This document shows positions 22,504 through 30,541 of a DNA stretch of 39,706 nucleotides, in pieces. The stretch's first letter is position 1. Each line of letters begins with the position of its first letter. The notes under the pieces are model-generated. The model saw nothing but the letters and a program-made list of their open reading frames with translations. It ran no database searches and was not told the origin of the DNA. Source of the stretch: an uncultured Alphaproteobacteria bacterium (GTDB lineage Bacteria > Pseudomonadota > Alphaproteobacteria > Rhizobiales > Aestuariivirgaceae); NCBI GenBank assembly GCA_945957365.1, contig CAMFKI010000032.1, forward strand, positions 1-39,706, read 5' to 3'. Position numbers and translations under genes: made by a program.

Positions 22504-24598
22504 TCGCCTCGTCGCGCTCGAAGAGGTAGAGCAGCACCCGCAAAGCCTCGCCGCGCGGGCCGGTGAGCTTCGGATCCTTGTTCAACACCAGCTGCGCATC
22601 GTCCCGCGCCGCCTGCAGCAGGTCGCCGTCGGTGGAGAGGTCCGCCATGCGGAACAACGGCAGGCCGGACTGGCGCGTGCCCAGCATTTCGCCGGCGCCG
22701 CGCAGCCGCAAATCCTCCTCCGCGATGCGAAAGCCGTCCTCCGTCTCGCGCATGATGGAGAGGCGGGCCTTGGCCGTTTCGCCCAGCGGCTCCTGGTAGA
22801 GCAGAAGGCAGGTCGACTTGCCCAAGCCCCGGCCGACGCGGCCGCGCAGCTGGTGCAGCTGGGCAAGGCCGAAGCGCTCGGCATTCTCGATGACGATGGC
22901 GGTCGCCTCCGGCACGTCGACGCCGACTTCGATGACGGTGGTGGAGACGAGGAGCTTGAGGGTGCCGTCCTTGAACTCCTGCATCACCCGGTCCTTGTCC
23001 GGCCCCTTCATGCGGCCGTGGACGAGGCCGACCTGGCCCTTGAAGCGGGCGGCCAGCTGCAGGAAGCGCTCCTCGGCGGCGGCGAGGTCGACCTGCTCGC
23101 TTTCCTCCACCAGCGGGCACACCCAATAGGCGCGGTTGCCCTGGGCCATGGAGCGCGCGAGGCCGTCGATCACATCATCCATGCGGGCCAGCGGAATGAC
23201 CCGGGTGTCGATCGGAAGGCGGCCTGCAGGCTTCTCGGTGAGCTTCGAGACATCCATGTCGCCATAGACGGTGAGGGCGAGGGTGCGCGGGATGGGGGTG
23301 GCCGTCATGACCAAGAGATCGGTCGCACCGCCGGCCTTGGCCTGCAGCGCCAGACGCTGGTGCACGCCGAAGCGGTGCTGCTCGTCGATGACGACGAGGC
23401 CCAGATCCCTGAACACCACATGCTCCTGAAACAGCGCGTGCGTTCCGACGACCAGCGACGTTTCACCCGCGGCGATGCGGGCGAGGATGTCTTCGCGCGT
23501 CTTGCCCTTCTCGCGGCCCGTGAGCAGCGTGACGGTGATGCCCGCCGCGTCGCAGAGCTTCGACAGCGTGGCGTGGTGCTGGCGGGCAAGGATTTCGGTC
23601 GGCACCATGATGGCGCCCTGTGCGCCGCTCTCGATTGCGGTGGCGAGTGCCAGCAGTGCCACCACGGTCTTGCCGGAGCCCACGTCGCCCTGCAGCAGCC
23701 GCAGCATGCGGTCGCCTGACGCCATGTCGCGCAGGATCTCTGCCACCGCCTCGGACTGGGCCTTGGTGAGGCTGTAGGGCAGGGCCTTGATGAGCTTCGC
23801 CCGCAGGTTTCCCGTTCCGGGCAGCTTGCGGCCCTGCGCGCGCTTCATGTTGGCGCGGACGAGGGTGAGGGCCAACTGGTTGGCCAGCAGCTCGTCATAG
23901 GCCAGCCTGCGCCGGGCGGGCGACTCCTGGCCGATGGCGGTCGGCGCCTCCGGATGGTGCAGCGTGCGCAGCGCGGTGCCGAAGGCCGGCCAGCCATGAC
24001 GCTGCAGGTAAGGCAGGTCCTGCCATTCGGGAAGCTCCGGCAGCTTCTCCAGGGCCTGGGCAATGGCCTTGGCGAGCAGCTTGGGCGAAAGGCCTTCCGT
24101 CATCGGGTAGACCGGTTCGATCAGCGGCATGCGATCGAACTCGGCGGCGGACACGATGTGGTCCGGATGGGCCATCTGCGGCTCGTCGTTGAACCAGTCG
24201 ATCTTGCCCGAGATGAAACGCGTCTCGCCCTCGGGCAGCATGCGGCGGATCGAGTCGGCATAGGCGTGGAAGAAGACGAGGGTCAGCGGCCCCGTGCCGT
24301 CGGAGACGTCCACCCGGTAGGGCACCCGCTTGTTGCCCGGGGGCGGCGCGCGGTGGCGCATGACGGTCGCCTCCACCGTCACGACACCCTCGCGCGGCAG
24401 GGCGTCGATCCTCGGCCGGAAGCGGCGGTCGACGATGCCGGATGGCAGGTGGAACAGCAGGTCGACGATGCGCGTCGTGTCGCCAGGCGTGCCGTGGGCC
24501 GGGCGCAGAAAGGACGCGAGCAGCTTGTCCAGCTTGGCGCCGATGCCCTTGAGGCCGGCGGCCCCGGCGAACAGCGGATTGAGGAGCGGTGGGCGCAT
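22481..24598 (-). CDS. recG: ATP-dependent DNA helicase RecG
   Basis: A 705-aa SF2 helicase that remodels stalled forks and Holliday junctions. The N-terminal wedge/OB-fold part (about 1-250) contains FHLPSGIVDRRFRPRIDALP. The helicase core has Walker A LLQGDVGSGKTVVALLALA, the motif II box VIDEQHRFGVHQR, motif III TATPIPRTLALTVYGDMDVS, and the C-terminal helicase motifs VSTTVIEVGVDVPEATAIVI and QLRGRVGRGLGKSTCLLLY, with the RecG tail DLRLRGAGEMLGTRQSGLP. Length is normal. It is divergent from sdhE by 61 bp, an order kept in other Rhizobiales. Confidence 0.97.
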   Translation of the reverse strand: MRPPLLNPLFAGAAGLKGIGAKLDKLLASFLRPAHGTPGDTTRIVDLLFHLPSGIVDRRFRPRIDALPREGVVTVEATVMRHRAPPPGNKRVPYRVDVSDGTGPLTLVFFHAYADSIRRMLPEGETRFISGKIDWFNDEPQMAHPDHIVSAAEFDRMPLIEPVYPMTEGLSPKLLAKAIAQALEKLPELPEWQDLPYLQRHGWPAFGTALRTLHHPEAPTAIGQESPARRRLAYDELLANQLALTLVRANMKRAQGRKLPGTGNLRAKLIKALPYSLTKAQSEAVAEILRDMASGDRMLRLLQGDVGSGKTVVALLALATAIESGAQGAIMVPTEILARQHHATLSKLCDAAGITVTLLTGREKGKTREDILARIAAGETSLVVGTHALFQEHVVFRDLGLVVIDEQHRFGVHQRLALQAKAGGATDLLVMTATPIPRTLALTVYGDMDVSKLTEKPAGRLPIDTRVIPLARMDDVIDGLARSMAQGNRAYWVCPLVEESEQVDLAAAEERFLQLAARFKGQVGLVHGRMKGPDKDRVMQEFKDGTLKLLVSTTVIEVGVDVPEATAIVIENAERFGLAQLHQLRGRVGRGLGKSTCLLLYQEPLGETAKARLSIMRETEDGFRIAEEDLRLRGAGEMLGTRQSGLPLFRMADLSTDGDLLQAARDDAQLVLNKDPKLTGPRGEALRVLLYLFERDEAIRLLSAG

Positions 24599-24659
24599 GG
24601 GCCTATTTCACCGGGAACCGGTTGCGGCGCAAGGGCGCTTGGGGCAAGACACCCCGGTG

Positions 24660-24923
24660 ATGACGCAACCAGACGATATCGAAACCCGCCGCAAGCGCCT
24701 TCTGTGGCGTGCCACCCATCGTGGCATCAAGGAGATGGACCTGATCCTCGGCGGCTTCGTGGTGAGCAACCTTGCCGCCTTCTCCCCGGCCGAGATATCC
24801 GATCTCGAGCGCATCATGGACATCCCCGACCAGGAGATGCTGGCCTGGGCCACGAAGCAGGGCGACGTGCCCCTCGAACACGTGTCACCGCTGTTGACCC
24901 GCATTCTCGCCTATACGCCATGA
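24660..24923 (+). CDS. sdhE: FAD assembly factor SdhE
   Basis: An 87-aa cytoplasmic protein of the SdhE/Sdh5 family (formerly DUF339) that promotes covalent FAD attachment to succinate dehydrogenase. The diagnostic N-terminal RRKRLLWRATHRGIKEMDLI contains the RGxxE motif, and the C-terminal part IMDIPDQEMLAWATKQGDVP fits the five-helix fold. ATG 24660 gives the normal length. Its stop overlaps the mfd start in an ATGA arrangement (24920-24923), so both are translated from one transcript. The sdh genes are not in the window. Confidence 0.92.
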   Translation: MTQPDDIETRRKRLLWRATHRGIKEMDLILGGFVVSNLAAFSPAEISDLERIMDIPDQEMLAWATKQGDVPLEHVSPLLTRILAYTP

Positions 24924-27900
24924 TCGATCTTTCGAAGCTCATGCCCCGGCTGTCGCAGCCAGGCCGCACCCCTGTTTCCGGCGTGCCGCAGGGGCTCGAC
25001 GCCATGCTGCTGCCCGAGATTGCCAAGGCGGCTGGCAAGCGCGTGGTGGTGCATGTGGCTGTCGATGACCAGCGCGCTGCGATGCTGGCCGACCAGCTCG
25101 CTTATTTTGCACCGAAGCTCGAGGTGCTGCGCTTTCCCGCGTGGGACTGCCTGCCCTATGACCGCGTCTCGCCGGTGGCCGACATCGTTGCCCGCCGCCT
25201 TGCAACACTGGCACGGCTGCTCGAGCCGATGTCAAAGCCGACCATCCTGCTCACCACGGTGCCGGCCATCCTGCAGCGGGTCGTTCCGCGCTCGCTGATC
25301 GAAGGGCAGAGCTTCTCGGCCGCACCCGGCAACCGTGTGAACTCCAACCAGCTCATTGCCTTCCTCGCGGAGAATGGCTTCTCGCGCACCGGCACGGTGG
25401 TGGATCCCGGCGACTTCGCGGTGCGCGGCGGCATCGTCGATATCTTCCCGCCCGGATCGGACGCGCCGGTGCGGCTCGATTTCTTCGGCGACACGCTGGA
25501 ATCGATCCGCAGTTTCGATCCGGAATCGCAGCGCACCACCTCGACGCTGAAGCGGTTCTCCCTGAATCCGGCCAACGAGGTCCTGTTGAACGATACCTCG
25601 ATCGGCAAGTTCCGCGTGAACTATGCCGAAGCCTTCGGCGGCATCGACATCAATGACCCGCTTTATGAAAGCGTCACCGCCGGCCGCAAGTACCAGGGCA
25701 TGGAGCATTGGCTGCCGCTGTTCCATGACGAGCTCTCCACGCTGTTCGACTATCTCGACGACCCTGTCGTCACGCTCGACCACACGGCCGATGAGGCCGC
25801 CACCGCGCGCCAGGAGCAGGTCGCGGAATTCTACAACGCCCGGCGCGAAGCCCTCGACAAGAAGGAAACCTACGGCGCGGCGCCCTACAAGCCGGTGAAG
25901 CCCGCGTCGCTCTACGTGACCGATGCGCAATGGGCCGAAGCCCAGACCAACTACACCGTCCTGGCCTTCTCACCTTTCGAGAGTCCCAACGCCATTTCCT
26001 TCCGAGGGCGCCGCGGGCGCAGCTTCGCCGCCGAACGCGCGCAGGCGGGCGGCAACGTCTACGAGGCCGTGAAGGCGCATGCCGACGACATCCGCCGCGG
26101 CGGTCGTCGGGTCGCCATTGCCTCGTGGACCGAGGGCTCGCGCGAGCGCATGGAGACCATCCTCAAGGACCATGACGTGGCGCCCTTGGCGGCCGCCAGG
26201 GACTGGCCGGAATTCCTCACCTGGGACAAGGCCATCGCCGGCCTCATCGTGCTGGGTCTCGAGGAGGGCTTCGAGACCGACGACTTCGCCATCATCTCCG
26301 AGCAGGACATCCTCGGTGACCGCATGGTTCGCCGCGGGAGGCGCAACAGGAAAGCCTCCGACTTCATCAGCGAGCTCTCGGCGCTCTCGCCGGGTGATCT
26401 CGTCGTCCACGTCGATCACGGCATCGGCCGCTTCGAGGGGCTGAAGACCATCGAGGTGCAGGGCGCACCGCATGATTGCCTTTTCCTGTCCTATGCCGGG
26501 GGCGACCGGTTGTTCCTTCCCGTCGAGAACATCGAACTCCTGTCGCGCTATGGCTCGGACGAGCAGGGCGTGCAGCTCGACAAGCTGGGCGGTGGTGCCT
26601 GGCAGGCCAAGAAGGCCAAGCTCAAGGAGCGCATCCTCAAGATCGCCGAGGGCCTGATCCGCACCGCAGCGACCCGCGAGTTGAAGCCCGGCGACGTGCT
26701 GCCGCCGCCGGAGGGCGCCTATGAGGAATTCGCCGCCCGCTTCCCCTATGAGGAGACGGAGGACCAGCTCACCGCCATCGACGCCGTCATCGAGGACTTC
26801 CAGAAGGGCCGTCCGATGGACCGCCTCGTCTGCGGTGACGTGGGCTTCGGCAAGACCGAGGTGGCGCTGCGCTCTGCCTTCGTTGCCGCGATGAATGGCA
26901 AGCAGGTGGCGGTGGTGGTGCCGACGACGCTGCTCGCCCGCCAGCACTTCGCGACCTTCCAGAACCGCTTCAAGGGCCTTCCCATCAACATCGCGCAAGC
27001 CTCGCGCATGGTGCCGAAGAAGGAGCTCGACAAGGTGAAGGCCGGCATCGCGAGCGGAGACGTCGACATTGTCGTCGGCACCCATGCATTGCTGGCGGAC
27101 TCGGTCAAGTTCCGTGACCTTGGCCTCATGATCATCGACGAGGAGCAGCACTTCGGCGTGAAGCACAAGGAGCGGCTGAAGGAGATGCGCACCAACGTGC
27201 ACGTCCTCACGCTCACCGCCACGCCCATCCCGCGCACCCTGCAGCTGGCGCTCTCCGGCGTGCGCGAACTCTCGCTCATCACCACGCCGCCGCTCGACCG
27301 CCTGGCCGTGCGCACCTACATCACGCCCTTCGACCCGGTCATCATCCGCGAGAGCCTGCTGCGCGAGCACTTCCGCGGCGGCCAGAGCTTCTACGTGGTG
27401 CCGCGCGTCACCGACCTCGACGAGATTGCCGCCTTCCTTAGGGAGACCGTGCCGGAGGTGAAGTTCCGCATGGCCCACGGCCGCATGGCGCCGACCGAGC
27501 TGGAAGATATCATGACCGGCTTTTATGACCGGAAGTTCGATGTGCTGCTCTCCACCACCATCGTGGAATCGGGTCTCGACATCTCGACTGCAAACACGCT
27601 GATCATTCACCGCGCCGACATGTTTGGCCTGGCCCAGCTCTATCAGCTGCGCGGCCGCGTCGGCCGTTCGAAGCAGCGCGCCTATGCGATCTTCACGACG
27701 CCCGCCAACAAGACCCTCACCCAGTCCGCCGACAAGCGCCTCAAGGTGCTGCAATCGCTTGATTCACTGGGTGCGGGCTTCACGCTGGCCAGCCACGACC
27801 TCGACCTGCGCGGCGCCGGCAACCTGCTGGGCGACGAGCAGTCCGGCCATATCAAGGAAGTCGGCTACGAGCTCTACCAGCAGATGATCGAGGAGGCGGT

Positions 27901-28393
27901 GGCCAAGCTCCGCACCGGCGAGGATACGCTGGAGTCGGACGGCCAGTGGTCGCCGCAGATCAACATCGGCACCTCGGTGCTCATCCCCGAAACCTATGTC
28001 GAGGACCTGCAGGTGCGCCTCGGCCTGTATCGCCGCCTCGCCGACCTGCACGACCAGCAGGCGGTCGATGGCTTCGGCGCCGAACTGCGCGACCGTTTCG
28101 GACCGCTGCCGGAAGAGGTCAATCACCTGCTTGCGGTGGTGTCGATCAAGCTCCTGTGCCGCACGGCCAATGTGCAGAGTGTCGATGCCGGGCCGAAGGG
28201 CGCCGTGATGGGCTTCCGCGGCGACGCCTTCGCCAATCCGGGAGCCCTGGTGCAGTGGATCACCGGGCAGGGCGCCAAGGCCAAGCTCCGCCCCGATATG
28301 AAGCTCGTCGTGATGCGCGATTGGGATACGCCGGAAGCGCGGCTGAAGGGCACCAGGCAGCTGATGCAGACGCTGGTGAAGCTGGCGGCCTAG
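24920..28393 (+). CDS. mfd: Transcription-repair coupling factor
   Basis: A 1157-aa translocase that removes stalled RNA polymerase at lesions and recruits UvrA. The UvrB-like N-terminal module (PAWDCLPYDRVSPVADIVAR, then VDPGDFAVRGGIVDIFPPGS), an RNA-polymerase-interacting CarD-like domain (LSPGDLVVHVDHGIGRFEGL), the translocase Walker A VCGDVGFGKTEVALRSAF, motif II IIDEEQHFGVKHK, motif III TATPIPRTLQLALSGVRELS and the TRCF C-terminal domain are all in order. The start at ATG 24920 overlaps the sdhE stop; the frame stays open far upstream opposite recG, which is antisense noise. A stop at 28393 gives normal length. Confidence 0.97.
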   Translation: MIDLSKLMPRLSQPGRTPVSGVPQGLDAMLLPEIAKAAGKRVVVHVAVDDQRAAMLADQLAYFAPKLEVLRFPAWDCLPYDRVSPVADIVARRLATLARLLEPMSKPTILLTTVPAILQRVVPRSLIEGQSFSAAPGNRVNSNQLIAFLAENGFSRTGTVVDPGDFAVRGGIVDIFPPGSDAPVRLDFFGDTLESIRSFDPESQRTTSTLKRFSLNPANEVLLNDTSIGKFRVNYAEAFGGIDINDPLYESVTAGRKYQGMEHWLPLFHDELSTLFDYLDDPVVTLDHTADEAATARQEQVAEFYNARREALDKKETYGAAPYKPVKPASLYVTDAQWAEAQTNYTVLAFSPFESPNAISFRGRRGRSFAAERAQAGGNVYEAVKAHADDIRRGGRRVAIASWTEGSRERMETILKDHDVAPLAAARDWPEFLTWDKAIAGLIVLGLEEGFETDDFAIISEQDILGDRMVRRGRRNRKASDFISELSALSPGDLVVHVDHGIGRFEGLKTIEVQGAPHDCLFLSYAGGDRLFLPVENIELLSRYGSDEQGVQLDKLGGGAWQAKKAKLKERILKIAEGLIRTAATRELKPGDVLPPPEGAYEEFAARFPYEETEDQLTAIDAVIEDFQKGRPMDRLVCGDVGFGKTEVALRSAFVAAMNGKQVAVVVPTTLLARQHFATFQNRFKGLPINIAQASRMVPKKELDKVKAGIASGDVDIVVGTHALLADSVKFRDLGLMIIDEEQHFGVKHKERLKEMRTNVHVLTLTATPIPRTLQLALSGVRELSLITTPPLDRLAVRTYITPFDPVIIRESLLREHFRGGQSFYVVPRVTDLDEIAAFLRETVPEVKFRMAHGRMAPTELEDIMTGFYDRKFDVLLSTTIVESGLDISTANTLIIHRADMFGLAQLYQLRGRVGRSKQRAYAIFTTPANKTLTQSADKRLKVLQSLDSLGAGFTLASHDLDLRGAGNLLGDEQSGHIKEVGYELYQQMIEEAVAKLRTGEDTLESDGQWSPQINIGTSVLIPETYVEDLQVRLGLYRRLADLHDQQAVDGFGAELRDRFGPLPEEVNHLLAVVSIKLLCRTANVQSVDAGPKGAVMGFRGDAFANPGALVQWITGQGAKAKLRPDMKLVVMRDWDTPEARLKGTRQLMQTLVKLAA

Positions 28394-28450
28394 GTCACCT
28401 GTCGTTGCCGTGTATCCGGCGGAATCCTGAGTGCGGGCAGGGATGGGGTG

Positions 28451-29095
28451 TTAGGCCTCGTCCATTTCCTTCGCGACGCGGGTGATCGCATCCACCAGGA
28501 CTGCCGGCGACTGCGCGCCGACCAGCGCGTAGCTCTGCGCCATGATGAAGGTGGGAACCCCCGTCACGCCGATGTTGGTGGCGTGCTGGATTTCGGCCTT
28601 CGTCTCTTCCACGTCCTGCCCGCTGTCGAGCAGTTCGCGGATCTGGGCGGCATTGATGCCGGCCTCGCCGGCGCACTGGGCCAGCACGTCGCGGTTGCCC
28701 ACGTCCTTGCCCTCGCTCCAGTAGGCCATGAACAGACACTCGACCATTTCCGTCTGGCGCTCGACCGTGTGTGCCCAGCGAATGAGGCGGTGCGCGTCCA
28801 GCGAGTTCGGCGTGCGCGTGATGAGGTCGAAGTGATACGGCACGTCCAGTTCCTTGCCTGCTTCGATCAGCGGGTCATGGATGGTCTGCAGCCGATCGGC
28901 ACCGAATTTGTTCAACATGTATGTGTGGCGGTCGAGACCTTCAGGCGGGATCGTCGGGTCGAGCATGTAGGGACGCCAGCGAATGAACACGTCCATGTCG
29001 AGAGCCGCGAGGGCGGCGTCGAGCCGGCGCTTGCCGAGGAAGCACCAGGGGCAGATGACGTCGGACACGACGTCGATGGTGAAACGGTCGGCCAT
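28451..29095 (-). CDS. DsbA-family (FrnE/HCCA-like) oxidoreductase
   Basis: A 214-aa thioredoxin-fold protein of the DsbA/FrnE branch. The active site CPWC appears early (VVSDVICPWCFLGKRRL, about residues 9-25), followed by the helical insert and the cis-Pro loop VTGVPTFIMAQSYALVGAQS near residue 180. There is no signal peptide, so it is cytoplasmic, as is usual for FrnE-type proteins, which act as oxidoreductases or isomerases. ATG 29095 lies 3 nt after the stop of the acyl-CoA synthetase gene on the same strand, so it is the last gene of that operon. Confidence 0.9.
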   Translation of the reverse strand: MADRFTIDVVSDVICPWCFLGKRRLDAALAALDMDVFIRWRPYMLDPTIPPEGLDRHTYMLNKFGADRLQTIHDPLIEAGKELDVPYHFDLITRTPNSLDAHRLIRWAHTVERQTEMVECLFMAYWSEGKDVGNRDVLAQCAGEAGINAAQIRELLDSGQDVEETKAEIQHATNIGVTGVPTFIMAQSYALVGAQSPAVLVDAITRVAKEMDEA

Positions 29096-29098
29096 GGC

Positions 29099-30541
29099 TC
29101 AGGGTCTCTCCAGCGCTTTCCGGTTCAGCTTGCCATTGGCGGTCCGCGGGAGCGCCGACACGAACCAGACTTGTTTCGGGCACTTATAGGCCGCGAGCCG
29201 GTCCCTGACAAAGGCCATCACCGCCTCTTCGTTAACGCTCGCGCCTTCCCTCGGGACAAGAAAGGCCGCGATGATGGAGGCCGTTTCGGACACGCGCCAC
29301 TCGCGCACACCCGCCTCGGCAATGTCCGGGTGCTGCAGCAGCACCTTCTCGACTTCGAGAGGTGAAACGCGGAAGCCGCCGGCATTCATCATGTCGTCGA
29401 TGCGGCCATGGCACCACACGTAGCCGTCACGATCGATTTCCGCCGTGTCGCCGGTGGCGAACCATTCCTCCGAAAGCCGCTCTTCGCCCCAGTATCCGAG
29501 GAACAGGCCGGGGTCGCTGCGATGGACGGCGATCTCGCCGTCATCGAGAATGCGGATGGATCGGCCCTGCTGCGGCTTGCCGGGCGAACCGGGCCGCACC
29601 GGCACGGAGGGGGATGAGGAGATGTAGGTCGAGATTTCGCTCATCCCCAGCGCCTCGTACAGTTCCGTTTCGGTCTGCTCCCGCCATCCGTCGAGGATCG
29701 GTCGGGCGAGTGATTCACCCGCGGTGAGGCCGTGGCGCAGGCTGGATGCCGGGTGGATCCCGCTGCGCAGCAGTTGCCGGTAAATGCCCGGCACCGATGC
29801 CATGATGGTGACGCCGTGTTCGGCGATGAGGCTTGCCCACACGGCATCGTCCCTTTCGCCCGTGTAGACGACCGACGTGCAGCCATTGGCGAAGGGGTCG
29901 AAGATCCCCGTGCCCAATGTGTAGGTCCAGTTGAAGGCCCCGGTGTGCAGCATCACGTCAGAAGCGCTGATGCCGTACCAGCCTTCGTACATCGGTCTCC
30001 GCCCCCAGATGGCGCGCTGCGCATGCAGCACGCCCTTGGGCGTTCCCGAACTGCCCGAGGTGAAAATCATGTAGCCCGGGTCATTGGCGGAAGTATCGGC
30101 ATAGCCGCCGGCGGGTGCTGACTTCAGCGTTGCAATGTCCTCCGGCGCCAGCAGGGTGACGCCGCCCAGCGCGGGGAGCGGCAGCACGCCATCCCAGGCG
30201 AGGTGGCTGGCGCCGCTGAAGGCCAGAAGCGACACCACCTCACGAGGCGTGAGCATCGGCGAGGCGGCGATGGGGATCGCGCCCGCCGCGTTGGCGGCGA
30301 AGAAGACGAGCGCATAGTCGAGGGAGTTCCCCATGCGGATGAACAGTCGCGCCCCGGGTTCGAGACCGCGCCGGCGCAGGCCTTCGGCCATGCGAAGCAC
30401 CGTGTCTTCCAGCGCTCCAAAGCTCCAGCGGCGGGTTTCTTGCCCTGCGACCACGAGCGCGGTCTTCTCCGCGGGCTTTCCGGAGAGGCAGTAGCGCGCC
30501 AGGTTCAGTCGCTCCGGCGGTGGTGCGCCGGTAAAGCTCAC
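29099..30541 (-). CDS. AMP-dependent acyl-CoA synthetase/ligase
   Basis: A 480-aa adenylate-forming enzyme that would activate a carboxylic acid as acyl-AMP and then acyl-CoA. The P-loop YMIFTSGSSGTPKGVLHAQR, the A5-like YEALGMSEIST, the A7/A8 stretch TGDTAEIDRDGYVWCHGRID and DDMMNAGGFRVSPLEVEKVL, and the catalytic Lys in RTANGKLNRKALERP are intact. It is shorter than typical acetyl- or fatty-acyl-CoA synthetases, more like the benzoate/aryl-CoA ligase size. GTG 30541 overlaps the TGA of the upstream gene (GTGA, 30538-30541), implying translational coupling; the frame continues upstream only as an antiphase reading of that gene. The substrate is unknown. Confidence 0.85.
   Translation of the reverse strand: MSFTGAPPPERLNLARYCLSGKPAEKTALVVAGQETRRWSFGALEDTVLRMAEGLRRRGLEPGARLFIRMGNSLDYALVFFAANAAGAIPIAASPMLTPREVVSLLAFSGASHLAWDGVLPLPALGGVTLLAPEDIATLKSAPAGGYADTSANDPGYMIFTSGSSGTPKGVLHAQRAIWGRRPMYEGWYGISASDVMLHTGAFNWTYTLGTGIFDPFANGCTSVVYTGERDDAVWASLIAEHGVTIMASVPGIYRQLLRSGIHPASSLRHGLTAGESLARPILDGWREQTETELYEALGMSEISTYISSSPSVPVRPGSPGKPQQGRSIRILDDGEIAVHRSDPGLFLGYWGEERLSEEWFATGDTAEIDRDGYVWCHGRIDDMMNAGGFRVSPLEVEKVLLQHPDIAEAGVREWRVSETASIIAAFLVPREGASVNEEAVMAFVRDRLAAYKCPKQVWFVSALPRTANGKLNRKALERP

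Noticed and set aside
23954..24919. 322-codon extension of mfd upstream into recG and sdhE
   Set aside because: Mfd homologues start at MIDLSKLMPRL-like sequence; the extension is antisense to recG and out of frame with sdhE.
25970..27754. 594-codon open frame opposite mfd
   Set aside because: Antisense shadow of the helicase core.
28394..28450. Terminator between mfd and the FrnE-like gene
   Set aside because: No stable stem with a T tract could be drawn in this 57-bp convergent gap.
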